Shown piece by piece: positions 1 through 8,981 of a DNA stretch of 64,000 bases. The DNA comes from Streptomyces turgidiscabies Car8. GTDB taxonomy: Bacteria > Actinomycetota > Actinomycetes > Streptomycetales > Streptomycetaceae. The notes under the pieces are model-generated. The model did not search any database and had not been told where the DNA came from. It saw only the letters and a program-made list of their open reading frames with translations. The stretch lies in assembly GCF_000331005.1 (NCBI RefSeq), contig NZ_AEJB01000421.1:1-64000 (forward strand). Reading direction: 5' to 3'. Both the position numbers and the translations under genes were made by a program. Numbering within the stretch: position 1 is the stretch's first letter; each line of letters opens with the position of its first letter.

Positions 1-38
1 ACCGGCAGACGTGTTTTTCGGCGCGGATCCAGGGGGGT

Positions 39-836
39 TCAGAAGGGGGGCGCCGGGATCACCTTGTCGGGCCGTTCCTCGCGGCGTGGCCTTTCAAGAA
101 CGTGGGGTTCCAGGCCGGCGCGGTACTTCCGGAGGTCAGCGCCGGGCGCAGCGGCGATGGTGAGCATCCAGCTTTCCTGGCCCGGCGGGGCGTAGCCGGC
201 CGGCGGAGGGGCGACCCTGGCCAGGGCGTCGCCACTGCACAGCCAACGGGTCGACGAAGACTCGTTGACCGCGGGGGCGAAGGGAAGGGCCGAGAACCCG
301 TCCAGAGCTCCGGATTCGAGCACCTCGGTCGGCACCACGGCGGAGAACTTCACCTCCGTTCCCGTCAGCGCCTCGTGCACGGTGCGGTGCAGCAGGAACC
401 GCTCCAGGTTCTCGCCGGTGGGCCTCCATGTGTCGGAGGTGTTCGTACGGTCGAGGACCTGCCGGTCCGTGGATTCCGGATCCACGGCCCAGTAGTAGCC
501 GTGCTGGTTCTCGATCCAGAAAACCAGCATGCTGTCGGCTTCCCTTTTCAGGTCGGCCGGTTTCACCGCATGATCCTGGAATACGACCCGCGTTCCGGTC
601 GAAGAAGCCGCTTCGTGCCATTCGACCAATTCGTGGGGGATGTCCTCGAATTGCGGGAAGGCGGGTTCCGCCGATTCGCCGGATATGCCGTACCAGCGGC
701 GGAGAAATCGCCGGACGCTGTCACTTCGGGGGTGCAGGAGCTCATCCACACCGGCATCGTACGACCAGGCCCTGATCAAGCTCGGTGCGTGGCACGTTCC
801 GGCAAGGCCGAACACCACCGGATTCGGCCTCGCCAC
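39..836 (-). CDS. SMI1/KNR4 (SUKH)-like hypothetical protein
   Basis: A 265-residue protein with no signal peptide or membrane segment. The central part is rich in aromatic and acidic residues and reads like the SUKH/SMI1-KNR4 fold, for example FWIENQHGYYWAV near residues 105-117 followed by a W-x-P-T segment. SUKH proteins are often immunity proteins or loosely bound partners of polymorphic toxins, but no toxin gene is visible next to this one. The start used is GTG at 836; the next in-frame starts are a few codons further in, and the N-terminal 25 residues look unlike the family, so translation may begin later. It is divergent from the iron-box ABC operon that starts at 965. Function is unproven; the family call is from pattern only. 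Confidence 0.55.
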   Translation of the reverse strand: MARPNPVVFGLAGTCHAPSLIRAWSYDAGVDELLHPRSDSVRRFLRRWYGISGESAEPAFPQFEDIPHELVEWHEAASSTGTRVVFQDHAVKPADLKREADSMLVFWIENQHGYYWAVDPESTDRQVLDRTNTSDTWRPTGENLERFLLHRTVHEALTGTEVKFSAVVPTEVLESGALDGFSALPFAPAVNESSSTRWLCSGDALARVAPPPAGYAPPGQESWMLTIAAAPGADLRKYRAGLEPHVLERPRREERPDKVIPAPPF

Positions 837-865
837 CTACCTCGCCCAAGCCCCTCCGGAGAAAG

Positions 866-884
866 CTTGGTAAGCCTTACCTAA
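866..884 (+). promoter_or_regulatory. Iron box (DmdR/IdeR/DtxR-type operator)
   Basis: The 19-bp sequence CTTGGTAAGCCTTACCTAA is a near-perfect inverted repeat and agrees at 17 of 19 positions with the actinobacterial iron-box consensus TWAGGTWAGSCTWACCTWA. It lies about 80 bp before the lipoprotein start and overlaps a TAATAT sequence that could be a -10 element. In Streptomyces such boxes are bound by DmdR1 with Fe(II) and repress iron-uptake genes. It therefore predicts that the following ABC operon is induced by iron limitation. Confidence 0.75.
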
Positions 885-964
885 TATACTGGCGCAGCCT
901 CGCCGCCGTACCCCGTACGCGCAGGCGCGACCGTCCCCAGTTCTCCCGCACGACAGGATCAACC

Positions 965-2494
965 ATGCGCACGCCCCCGTCCCGTGGCCTCCTCACGGTG
1001 CTGGCCCTCGCTCCGTTGCTGGCCGGTTGTTTCGTGTCCGGGGAAGGGGGCTCGGGCACGGCCGACAATGCCGCGCCGGGCGGACGGCTGAGGGTCGCGC
1101 TGGCGATACCGCCGGTACAGGCGTTGTCCCCGTACAGCAACGACGCCACCGTGCTGAGCAAGCTCTCCGTAGCCGAGGGGCTCACCGCACTGGACATGAA
1201 CGGCGCCGCCCAGCCGGCGCTGGCAAAGTCGTGGAAGCAGACGGACGACACCACCTGGACCTTCGAACTGCGCGCGGCCACCTTCCAGGACGGCACGGAG
1301 GTCACCGCCGAGTCCGTCGTGAACGCGCTCGACCACGCGGGTGCCGCCGAGCCCAAGCCCCGCGTCCTCAGCGACGTGGCCCTCACCGCGAAGGCCGACG
1401 ACGCCGACACCGTCACGCTCACCACGAAGACCGCTGACCCGGTGCTGCCGCTGCGCCTTGCCAGCCCTGCCCTGGGCATCCTCGCCCCCGAGGCGTACGG
1501 CAAGGGCGGCACCGTCAGTCCCGTCGGCACCGGTACCGGCCCCTTCGAGATCAGTAAGCTCATCGGGAAGTCCAAGGTCACACTGGATCGCTACGACGGC
1601 TACTGGGGCGGCAAGGCCAAGTCGTCCGGCATCGACGTCACGTGGATCGCCGACGGGACCGCCCGCGCCAACGCCCTGCGCAGCGGCGACGTCGACATCG
1701 CCGAGTGGATCCCCACCTCCCAGGCGAAGCTGCTGGACAAGGACACCCGCCACGAGGTGTCCTCCCTGCGCACCGACAGCCTGATCCTGAACACCCGTAC
1801 CGGCGGCATCTTCGGGGACAGGACACTGCGGGCGGCTGCCCGCGAGGCCGCGGACGGTTCCGCCCTCGTCGACTCGGTCTTCGGCGGGTACGCCGACCCC
1901 GCACAGGGCCTGCTCGGGCCCGCCGTCCCCTGGGCGGCCGACAACCGTGTCGCGGTGACCGCGCGCGTCGAACCCGCGACCCCCGCGCAGGTGGAGGCCA
2001 AGACCAAGGGCAGGACCGTGCGCCTTGCCGCCATCACCAACCGCGCTGAACTGCCGGAAGCCGCGACCGTGCTGCAGCAGCAGCTGGAGAAGGCCGGATT
2101 CACCGTGAAGCAGGACATACGCGAGTACACGCGGATGGAGGCCGACCTCCTCGCGGGCAAGTACGACGCGCTCGTCTTCTCCCGGGTGACACTCCTCGAC
2201 ACCGGGGACGCGGTCGCCTACCTCGCGAGCGACTTCACCAGCGACGGCGTCTACAACATGGCGGGCCTGAAGGACCCCGAAGTCGACCGGGCCATCGAGG
2301 CCGCGGCCGAGGAAAGCGACACCGCTCAGCGGCAGCAGAAGATCATGCGGGCGGAGGCGGAGGTCCTGCGCACGGACGCCGTCGTGCCGATGGTCCACGA
2401 GAAGGTCGTGCAGGGCATCGCCACCGATGTCGAGGGCGTGCTGCTCGACCCGCGTGAGCGGTCGCTGGTCGACGTCGACACCCGACTGAAGTAG
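965..2494 (+). CDS. ABC importer substrate-binding lipoprotein, SBP_bac_5 family
   Basis: This 509-residue protein starts at ATG 965 with a lipoprotein signal: a short basic start, a hydrophobic run and the lipobox LLAGC, so it should be anchored to the outer face of the membrane at the Cys near residue 23. The mature part has the peptide/nickel-binding (family 5) layout, with AEGLTALD near the N-terminus, W-x-FELR, and the usual two-lobe length. Family members bind oligopeptides, nickel or metallophores. The iron box upstream makes an iron-chelate or metallophore ligand more likely than a peptide, which is inference. The permease gene begins directly after its stop codon, so the two are co-transcribed. 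Confidence 0.85.
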   Translation: MRTPPSRGLLTVLALAPLLAGCFVSGEGGSGTADNAAPGGRLRVALAIPPVQALSPYSNDATVLSKLSVAEGLTALDMNGAAQPALAKSWKQTDDTTWTFELRAATFQDGTEVTAESVVNALDHAGAAEPKPRVLSDVALTAKADDADTVTLTTKTADPVLPLRLASPALGILAPEAYGKGGTVSPVGTGTGPFEISKLIGKSKVTLDRYDGYWGGKAKSSGIDVTWIADGTARANALRSGDVDIAEWIPTSQAKLLDKDTRHEVSSLRTDSLILNTRTGGIFGDRTLRAAAREAADGSALVDSVFGGYADPAQGLLGPAVPWAADNRVAVTARVEPATPAQVEAKTKGRTVRLAAITNRAELPEAATVLQQQLEKAGFTVKQDIREYTRMEADLLAGKYDALVFSRVTLLDTGDAVAYLASDFTSDGVYNMAGLKDPEVDRAIEAAAEESDTAQRQQKIMRAEAEVLRTDAVVPMVHEKVVQGIATDVEGVLLDPRERSLVDVDTRLK

Positions 2495-4267
2495 ATGAGC
2501 GTGACATCGGCCGGCGCCATGGGCCGGCCGGCCGTGTGGCGCATGAGTGTCGGCCGTCTCGTCGCGGGAAGTGCCCTGCTGACGGCCGTATCCCTGCTGC
2601 CCTGGCTGTCCGGCACCGACCCGGCGCGAACAGTCCTGCGGGCCCGCAACGCCGACCAGGACCCGACCCCTGCACAACTGGCCGCCGTACGGGAACAACT
2701 GGGCCTCGACGGTGGGCCGCTCAGCAACCTGGTGCGCTGGCTCGGTGGGCTGCCGCGCGGCGACGCGGGCACGTCCTGGGTGTCCGGCGAGCCGGTGCTG
2801 CCCCAGGTGACGTCCGCGTTGGCGGTCTCCGTCACGCTGATGCTCGGGGCACTCGTGGTCACGGCCACGGTGGCCGCGCTGGTCAGCGCCCGCACCCTCT
2901 ACCTCGGCTCCCGGCGTCGGCTGCGACAGGCGCGGGCGGGCACCGCGGCGGCCCTCCTCGCCGCGCTGCCCAAGTTCCTGCTCGCCTCGCTGCTCGCGAC
3001 CGTCTGCGGGGTGTGGCTGGGCTGGTTCCCCTCCAGTGGCTGGGAGGGGCCGCAGTCGATGGTGCTGCCTTCCCTCGCCCTGGGGGTGCCCTCCGGGGCG
3101 ATGATCGGCGGCCTGCTCGACCAGTCCCTGCCCGCCGCCTTCCAGGAACCCTGGGCGCGGACCTGGCACGCCTACGGTTTCCCCTCCGGCCTCATCGCCC
3201 GTAACGCGCTGCGCCGCTCCCTGGCCGGCGTGCTTCCGCAGCTCCTGCCGACAGTCGTCGCCCTGGTCGGCGGCGCGGTCGCGGTGGAGAAGATCTTCAA
3301 TATCCCCGGACTCGGCCGACTCGCCCTGGACGCCGCCATGGCCCAGGACCTCCCCCCACTGCAGACCGCGACGCTGGCCCTCGTCCTGCTCGGCGTCACC
3401 GCCGGCCTCCTCCTCCAGGTTCTGCGCCGCGCCCTGCTCGGCCCCGCCCTGCGCGACGGCGCTCTGCACACCCTGCGTCGGCCCGTCCTCGCGCGGCGGC
3501 GCTCCACGCGCTGGATCGCCGGACTGTGCGCCTCCGCTCTGCTCGCCCTCGTCGCGGCTGGTCTGCTGCGCGACCCCCTGTACGTGGACACGGCCGCCCG
3601 GCTGCTGCCGCCTTCGGCCGCCCACCCACTCGGCACGGACGCACTCGGCCGCGACATGCTCGCCCGGCTGGGCCACGGGGCACTGCGTACGGCCGGCGCG
3701 GCCCTCGCGGTGACTGGCGTCAGCGCCGTCCTCGGGCTGCTGCTCGGCATGGCGGCTCGCGTGGGCGCGGGCCTGACGGAAGTCGTGTCCACGCTGCCGG
3801 CCGTCCTCGCCGGACTGCTGACGACCGCGGTGACCGGGCCGTCGGCCTGGGGCGCCGCGCTCGCGGTGTGCATGGTGGCCTGGACCCCTTACGCCGCCCA
3901 GGCCGCCGCACTGTTCGAAGAGGAACGGGCCAGCGGCCACCTGCTCGCCTCGATCTCCTTCGGCGCCGGCCCGCGGTTTCTGACGCGCCACCACTACCTC
4001 CCCGCGGTCCTGCCTGCCGTCCTGCGCAACGCCCTGCTGCGGTTGCCCACCACGGTCCTCGTCCTGGCCTCTCTCGGCTTCCTGGGTCTGGGCGAGCAGC
4101 CGCCCACTCCGGAATGGGGCCGCCTGCTCTCGGAGAACCAGCCGTACGCCGAACTCGCCCCGTGGACCCTCCTCGGTCCCGCCTGCGCGCTCGCGCTCCT
4201 GTCCGTCCTCGCCGTGTCCGCCACGCCGTCGGGACAGAGCAGAGTCCGGCGAAGAGACAAGCGGTGA
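2495..4267 (+). CDS. ABC importer permease, fused DppB-DppC type
   Basis: A 590-residue integral membrane protein that combines two BPD_transp_1 permease units in one chain. The first spans roughly residues 10-280 and ends with the coupling-loop region around VEKIFNIPGLGRL. The second spans roughly 285-580 and has the DppC-like signature HPLGTDALGRDMLARL. In most bacteria these are two separate genes (dppB, dppC). Translation starts immediately after the lipoprotein stop codon. The product would form the transmembrane channel for the SBP_5 lipoprotein. It needs an ATPase partner, which is not found downstream, so the operon may be incomplete or may borrow an ATPase from elsewhere. Confidence 0.85.
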   Translation: MSVTSAGAMGRPAVWRMSVGRLVAGSALLTAVSLLPWLSGTDPARTVLRARNADQDPTPAQLAAVREQLGLDGGPLSNLVRWLGGLPRGDAGTSWVSGEPVLPQVTSALAVSVTLMLGALVVTATVAALVSARTLYLGSRRRLRQARAGTAAALLAALPKFLLASLLATVCGVWLGWFPSSGWEGPQSMVLPSLALGVPSGAMIGGLLDQSLPAAFQEPWARTWHAYGFPSGLIARNALRRSLAGVLPQLLPTVVALVGGAVAVEKIFNIPGLGRLALDAAMAQDLPPLQTATLALVLLGVTAGLLLQVLRRALLGPALRDGALHTLRRPVLARRRSTRWIAGLCASALLALVAAGLLRDPLYVDTAARLLPPSAAHPLGTDALGRDMLARLGHGALRTAGAALAVTGVSAVLGLLLGMAARVGAGLTEVVSTLPAVLAGLLTTAVTGPSAWGAALAVCMVAWTPYAAQAAALFEEERASGHLLASISFGAGPRFLTRHHYLPAVLPAVLRNALLRLPTTVLVLASLGFLGLGEQPPTPEWGRLLSENQPYAELAPWTLLGPACALALLSVLAVSATPSGQSRVRRRDKR

Positions 4268-4305
4268 TGCTGCCGACTGATGTCGAAGGCCCACCAGCCC
4301 CGTGA
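4267..4305 (+). pseudogene. Vestigial start of a third operon gene (probably the ABC ATPase)
   Basis: An ATG overlaps the permease stop codon in a TGATG arrangement typical of translational coupling, but the frame runs only 12 codons (MLPTDVEGPPAP) before a stop. In peptide-class importers with fused permeases the next gene is normally the ATP-binding subunit. The simplest reading is that the ATPase gene was deleted and only its first codons remain. The decayed stretch leading to the first attachment-like repeat begins here. Confidence 0.4.
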
Positions 4306-4742
4306 CGTCCGGCCGACTCAACAGCGAAATACCCGGGCCGTGCACCCGGACCGGTCGGAGAGGCAGTCGACCGGGCGGCGGTTTCGATGTCCATCAGGAT
4401 GGTGGCGTGACGTGGCCCTTGCGTACAAGAACCCATCGACGCCCGGAACCCGCGACGTGCGTGCCGACGGGTCGGGCAGGGCTCGGATCAGCCGCAGCAC
4501 GATCGACCGGCTCGTCTTCACCGCGAGCGCGCCCGTAAGACGGGCTGCCCGGCCAGCCAGTTCTCAACCAGGTCACCATCCACTAGCGGGAACCAGAGGT
4601 CTCCGGACACGGCATCGCTCACAGCCGCTCATGATCGCGGTTTCGGAGACCCTCGTGGCCCCGGCACCTGTACGTGATCCAGAACCCAGGTTCAGAGACC
4701 GCCTACAGGTCAACACCGAGGCCGCGCAATCCGGCCGCGGCG

Positions 4743-4765
4743 GACGAGTCGGGCTGTACGCCGGG
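4743..4765. repeat. Left attachment-like repeat matching the rnpB 3' end
   Basis: These 23 bases are identical to 53474-53496 inside the 3' end of rnpB (both begin GACGAGTCGGG and end TACGCCGGG). The base composition outside the match differs, so the identity is local. A short exact copy of the 3' end of a structural RNA gene, 48.7 kb from that gene and in the same orientation, is the usual footprint of site-specific integration. Confidence 0.7.
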
Positions 4766-4817
4766 GAGTCATCGTAGCGCTATGACCTGCGCAGACGGGC
4801 ATAGCGCCCACCAGCGG

Positions 4818-4837
4818 GGCTACTTTGACGGCTACGT
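4818..4837. repeat. Element-end motif GGCTAC-N8-GGCTACGT, copy 1
   Basis: The sequence GGCTACTTTGACGGCTACGT lies about 53 bp inside the left attachment-like repeat. Near-identical copies occur at 8841-8860, 9053-9072 and 53339-53358, always in the same orientation and close to an element end. It contains a direct repeat of GGCTAC spaced 13 bp apart, as expected for an arm-type recombinase or excisionase binding site. Confidence 0.5.
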
Positions 4838-5267
4838 CCAGCGGTGCTTGGTCGCTTTCTGGGGCAGTCGGTCCGCGGCGTCCAAGACTCGCTGCAGGAG
4901 CCATGGGCGGCTCAGGCGGTGTTCGAGGTGCCTGAAGCAGCGAGCATTGCCTCGGGAGGTAAGCGGCAGTTGGCAGCGGCGGCTCGGCCGGACGCGATTA
5001 TCGGCCGACTCGTGCGAGGCTCGCTAAAAGCCTGCTTGGCCCCAGGCCTGACAGGCTGACGCAATTCTTGGCGGGGCCCAGGTACTCATCGTGGACGCAC
5101 AACGAACCGCGCGATGCAGGAATAGCCATGCCTCTTGCCCAGAACCGTTTTTCCTCGAACAGCATGAACCCCATCGCGCTTGCCGCGTGCCGGGACTACG
5201 GGCAGGTAGGCATTGCCCGGCTCCTTGGAGGAACCGGCGAACCAGGTAGGTGTCGAATGTCCCCCGC

Positions 5268-7127
5268 TCACGGGCCCTGCTTTATCCCAGCCGGGACCAG
5301 GCTAGCCAGCATGGCCCGAGTCTCGGGATCGGTTGAGTAGAGCACGGTACCGACCATCCCCCGAGTAAGCAGCACTTTGTAGGTATTTCGAATAAGGCGA
5401 CCGAAGGCTTCTGGCTCCGCCTTTTTCACGGCGTGGTCCCGGCTCTCTCCAGGGACAGCACGCCACTCATTTTCCCGCCACACCAAGTCGGGACCGAAAA
5501 TCATTCCGTTCCAAGCGTACTCGAATCCTTGGGCCGTGTAAATGCATCCGATCTGCCCGAATCCTGACGGATCAGTGGCCCACAGCGAGGAAACGGGTGC
5601 CCCTCCTGCAGGTCGCTCACCTCTAAGGTTCCAGGGCTTGCGCCATTCCCCAATAACCACGTCGTCGACGAGACTGCCGTCAAGCAGCGGATCGCTCCAC
5701 TGCCAGCAGAATCCTGCCGTCATGCGAGAGGTGTAGCCGAATTCATGCCGGTCGCGTAGATAGCTCTCCATCCGTTGAGGCGATTCGGCGACGAGCAATT
5801 CGAAATCTTCTTCGGGCCGCCACCGAATCGGGCCACCGGGCTCGAGACCGAGTAGACGGAGGACCCAATGTTCGTAGGCACGGCTCCCGCCGCACCGAAA
5901 CTGGCTGTTGAGATCGACATGGCGAACAACGCACCCGCGCATGTGAGCAGCCTCGTCGATGGTCTCGACGCTTCCCATCTCCCCGGGCCTCACAACCTGA
6001 TGCTCGTCGATCAAAAAGACGGGGACCCTGGCTGCGTCGATGAGTTCCTCCACTTGGCTTCGACCGCTCCGATGCCCGGCGTACGCGCCCTGCCTCGACG
6101 ACCGCTGGCGAATGCGATGGGCTTCATCACAGATCAAAACGTCCAGCCCGTTTCGTTCAGCACTTGCGAAGTCGAAGAAATAACGGAAGAGCTTGGGAAT
6201 TCGGCCGTTCTTAGTGCCGACGACGTGCCGGAGAGTGGTAGTGAAGGACTTTGATCCGGTGGCGTGGACAACGCTTCGCCCGTTCCTCCCGAGGTACCCC
6301 ATCAGATGCAGCGCAATGACACTCTTACCCGAACCGGGACCCCCCGATATCACTATGACTTCCTTCTGGTCTGACTGTCGCGACAGGTCCGCCGCCCGCT
6401 TCACCAAACGAGCCGCCACCTCTTGTTCATCCATCAGAAGGAACTCACCACCGTCGATTATCTCGGCAGCAGCTACACGCATTAGTTGACGACTGGGGGC
6501 ATGGGGGCTACCCAGGAGATAATCAGCCTCTGACGAACCGTCCAGGCCAGAAAGGCGGGTCTGCAGATACTTTATAAGTTCTCCGCGGGATGTATCCGTG
6601 AAAAGTTGCGCCCTCGCGTCGGGTAGTCCTAATAGTTCACTGACATCCCGATCGACTGCATAGTGCAGATAGGCCACACCCGCGACGGAGTCCTCCTGAT
6701 CACTCAGCACATTGGTGAAGTCGTGCAGGTAGTCGCAGTAGCGGCGCATCTGAGCCACGGGATGTAGAGCCGGTCGATTGCCCATTCTCGCCACTAAACA
6801 TAAATTGTCAGTACCAGGAACGAGGCGCGCTTCGCTCCACTGCTTGAGCTCGACGATGACGTAGGACGGTCTGCCCGTCCTGGGATGGGAGCCGGCAAGG
6901 ACAATATCTGCGCGCAGGCTGGTAAGGGGTAATCGGTGCTCGACCAGCACCTCGATGTCATCCAGCCCCGCGTCGCACAGAACCTCTGCCAGGGCCGGGA
7001 GACTGTTCTCCCACGAGCGGCGTTCACTGGACGAAGGGGGCTGGAAGAGCACCGAGCGGTACTTCTGGGCGAGCCGCTCGACGACGGTTCCGTCACTGCA
7101 CTGATCGAACAGAGCACGTGCGGACAT
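5268..7127 (-). CDS. DUF2075 helicase with N-terminal PD-(D/E)XK-like domain (copy 1)
   Basis: A 619-residue two-part enzyme. The N-terminal ~200 residues contain RADIVLAG followed by YVIVELKQW, which fits the D...ExK core of a PD-(D/E)XK nuclease. The C-terminal part is a DUF2075 superfamily-1-like ATPase: Walker A GGPGSGKSVIAL, Walker B VLICDEAHRI, FLIDEHQVVRPGE, an SQFRC motif, and TAQGFEY plus VLLTRGM near the end. This family occurs in defence islands and beside Schlafen-like proteins. The start chosen is ATG 7127, because the first 17 codons of the longer frame have no counterpart in the paralogue at 43829-45679. Base composition is lower in GC than in neighbouring genes, consistent with recent acquisition. 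Its target is unknown. Confidence 0.75.
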   Translation of the reverse strand: MSARALFDQCSDGTVVERLAQKYRSVLFQPPSSSERRSWENSLPALAEVLCDAGLDDIEVLVEHRLPLTSLRADIVLAGSHPRTGRPSYVIVELKQWSEARLVPGTDNLCLVARMGNRPALHPVAQMRRYCDYLHDFTNVLSDQEDSVAGVAYLHYAVDRDVSELLGLPDARAQLFTDTSRGELIKYLQTRLSGLDGSSEADYLLGSPHAPSRQLMRVAAAEIIDGGEFLLMDEQEVAARLVKRAADLSRQSDQKEVIVISGGPGSGKSVIALHLMGYLGRNGRSVVHATGSKSFTTTLRHVVGTKNGRIPKLFRYFFDFASAERNGLDVLICDEAHRIRQRSSRQGAYAGHRSGRSQVEELIDAARVPVFLIDEHQVVRPGEMGSVETIDEAAHMRGCVVRHVDLNSQFRCGGSRAYEHWVLRLLGLEPGGPIRWRPEEDFELLVAESPQRMESYLRDRHEFGYTSRMTAGFCWQWSDPLLDGSLVDDVVIGEWRKPWNLRGERPAGGAPVSSLWATDPSGFGQIGCIYTAQGFEYAWNGMIFGPDLVWRENEWRAVPGESRDHAVKKAEPEAFGRLIRNTYKVLLTRGMVGTVLYSTDPETRAMLASLVPAGIKQGP

Positions 7128-7227
7128 GCGAAGAAGAGGCACGGACCATCTCCATAAGGGCTGTGGACTCGGAGGCAAGGGGCCTGCGGGGCTTGCTCCC
7201 GGAGACCCTGAAGGTGCGTCTGGGCAG

Positions 7228-8166
7228 TCAGGCGAGCGGTAGGCGGTACTCGAAGCTCCGCGGCCTCAGGTCCGCCTCAGCCGGCGCCCAGTCATGGAGG
7301 TGCAACACCCTGCCGCCACTCGCTGTGCAGTTGTCGGTCCGCAAGTCCACCTTGATGTCACTGACCACAAATAGGTCCACGGTGTTCTGCGGGTCCCGGG
7401 CGTGCTCGACCTCGTTGATCGTCAGGTCGACGCTCGTGGCCGCTCCCGTTGTTCCCTTCACCTCTACGCGGCGCTCATCCCCGTCACGGGTGCAGTGGAG
7501 GTCGTACGGCTTGCCAAGGCGTTCGACCGTCCAGCCCTCCCCCTCGTAGTGAGCGACTGCCATGTCCTCCGCGTGCAGTTCGATGGCCTTGCGCTTCTTG
7601 GGGTCGGAGACGAAGCCCGCTCCGCTGGAGGGCCGCTTCGGTGGCTTGGGCGGCTTCACCTGCTCCGCGGTGAAGCCCGGCGTGCGGTTCAGGGCCACCG
7701 TCTGCTGTTCGGACCAGTTCGCTGGGATCCCGGCCGCATCGAGCAACGGCTGCGGATCCATGTCGACGACCATGCCTATGCCTCGTTGAGTCCCCGAAAC
7801 ACGTATGGCGTCGCTGGCGGCCATTCCAAGCGGCCCGCCCTCATCAAGACGGACGTCGTGGAGTACAGCCAACGGCTCGATGCCGAATCGCACCGGGTAC
7901 TTGATGGCGCTCTCGGCTTCCTCGTCCGGCCAGTGAGGAGCCTTCGCCTCGTAAAAATTCTCACCTACTTCGAACAGGTACAAAGTGATCTTCTTGGTAC
8001 TCCATACGTCGAGTTGTACGCGCGGACCCACTCCCGTGGCCAGCACGGCGAAGCGCGGGCGCGCGGACCGGTACTCGGGCCTCCACACAGGGAACCCCCA
8101 CGACCGGGTTTCGATCCCGTACTGCAGATTGCGCTGGGTTCCGGACGATTGGCCTACGTGGACCAT
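7228..8166 (-). CDS. DUF3883 nuclease-like protein with possible PUA/EVE-like N-terminus
   Basis: A 312-residue protein whose last ~110 residues match DUF3883: MAVAHYEGEGWTVERLGKPYDLHC, then RRVEVKGTTG and a conserved TINEVEHAR. This is a PD-(D/E)XK-type fold found at the ends of large helicases and restriction-like proteins. The first ~140 residues (MVHVGQSSGTQRNLQYGI...WGFP) resemble the small beta-barrel N-termini that read modified DNA bases in EVE/McrB-type proteins; that part is inference. A Pro/Lys-rich linker (VKPPKPPKRPSS) joins the two. The start is set at ATG 8166, where family-like sequence begins. It sits 100 bp upstream of the DUF2075 gene in the same orientation, so the pair may act together. 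Confidence 0.6.
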   Translation of the reverse strand: MVHVGQSSGTQRNLQYGIETRSWGFPVWRPEYRSARPRFAVLATGVGPRVQLDVWSTKKITLYLFEVGENFYEAKAPHWPDEEAESAIKYPVRFGIEPLAVLHDVRLDEGGPLGMAASDAIRVSGTQRGIGMVVDMDPQPLLDAAGIPANWSEQQTVALNRTPGFTAEQVKPPKPPKRPSSGAGFVSDPKKRKAIELHAEDMAVAHYEGEGWTVERLGKPYDLHCTRDGDERRVEVKGTTGAATSVDLTINEVEHARDPQNTVDLFVVSDIKVDLRTDNCTASGGRVLHLHDWAPAEADLRPRSFEYRLPLA

Positions 8167-8840
8167 CACGAACGAGGACGTCCGCGAGGGACCGTGGAGG
8201 GGAGCAGGGTCGTCGTCCTTGCGGCTGTCCTCGTGCCTCGCCAAGTGCCTTCCTCCGTGACCGCCTACCTCAGCGCCGATCCCGAACGATCGGCTGAGCG
8301 CACGACCATGCCACACGTCAGTCGGATTTTCACACAATAAAGGCCAGAGGTTGGCGAGTTGGCAACACGAATCAGACACAGGATGGGAGGACACCCCAGT
8401 GCGCTACCTGTACCTGCTCAAGGCGCGCTGCTCAACTGCGTGGAACTCCAGAGAACTCACGGGTAGAAGCGTCCTCATCCAACTGACCCACGTTGTACGG
8501 CGACTTGAACGTCCTCCACCCGTCCCGCGAGGGCAACGGCCGGGCCCAGCGGGCGTTCCTTGCCCAGCTCGGCGCCGCCGCGGGATACGCCCTGAACTTG
8601 TCGGGCATGGATCCGCAACGATGACGCCTCGGTGAGAGCAATCCGGTGGAGCCCGCTGCTCAACCAGCTGGTCACCCCAAGCTGACGCCCGTCACTCCGG
8701 CCGACAAGGATCCCCGGAACAGGGTGTCTCCCGGGCACGAGGGCGGTCGGCCCGCACCGCGCACCGCTCTGCACTTCGGGCAAACGCGAGGTCTCAATTT
8801 CCAGTGATCAGGGCGAGTGCCCAGAGTGGCCCGCGTGTGT
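8167..8840. other. No gene recognised
   Basis: About 670 bp between the DUF3883 gene and the right-end motif of the small element. The short frames here have no ribosome binding site or family resemblance. From about 8805 onward the sequence becomes similar to the stretch before rnpB near 53300. Confidence 0.5.
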
Positions 8841-8860
8841 GGCTACCTTGGTGGCTACGT
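8841..8860. repeat. Element-end motif, copy 2
   Basis: GGCTACCTTGGTGGCTACGT, 63 bp before the 58-bp rnpB-flank block. It matches copies at 4818, 9053 and 53339 in sequence and orientation. Confidence 0.55.
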
Positions 8861-8923
8861 TCGTAACCGTGAGATCCGGTTGGAACCGGCACGGACCGGG
8901 GTTCGAGCAAGCTCCTGAACTGG

Positions 8924-8981
8924 CGAAAAAGGGCCCCTCACCAGCATGTTCCCTGGTCATGGGCCCTAGGCGGCAGACGAG
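8924..8981. repeat. 58-bp direct repeat identical to the rnpB 3' flank
   Basis: This 58-bp block is identical to 53422-53479 and ends with GGCAGACGAG, the closing strand of the rnpB P1 stem. It includes a second copy of the rnpB terminator. Sequence to its left (from about 8805) is similar but diverged relative to 53300-53421, while sequence to its right (GCCGGCCGTACCGCCGGGG) is only partly like rnpB. This is what a junction between two tandem elements sharing one target should look like. Confidence 0.75.
8926..8967 (-). terminator. Duplicated rnpB-type intrinsic terminator
   Basis: Read on the minus strand this forms AGGGCCC / GGGCCCT and ACCAG / CTGGT paired arms followed by five T residues. 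It is identical to the rnpB terminator at 53424-53465. No gene remains directly upstream on this strand, so here it is a relic of integration, although it would stop transcription leaving brxHI. Confidence 0.6.

Larger units (their letters stand above)
4306..5267. other. Non-coding, decayed stretch at the left edge of the island
   Basis: No open frame here looks like a known protein or has a convincing ribosome binding site. The stretch holds the leftmost rnpB-like repeat (4743-4765) and the left-end motif (4818-4837). The rest seems to be remnant sequence between the truncated ABC operon and the first island gene. Confidence 0.5.
4766..8981. mobile_element. Candidate small rnpB-targeted element (DUF2075 + DUF3883 cargo)
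   Basis: The left boundary is the 23-bp rnpB-identical repeat at 4743-4765. The right boundary is the 58-bp block at 8924-8981, also shared with the rnpB 3' region. The left-end sequence (about 4766-4842) resembles 8999-9075, and the right-end sequence (about 8805-8981) resembles 53300-53479, so this segment and the next have related termini. It carries two minus-strand genes of defence type and no recognisable integrase or replication gene. It may be a non-autonomous or decayed integrative element. Boundaries are approximate. Confidence 0.5.

Noticed and set aside
959..4345. A minus-strand open frame of more than 1100 codons opposite the ABC operon
   Set aside because: It is a low-complexity Gly/Arg/Gln-rich translation with no domains, produced by GC-rich codon bias antisense to two well-supported genes.
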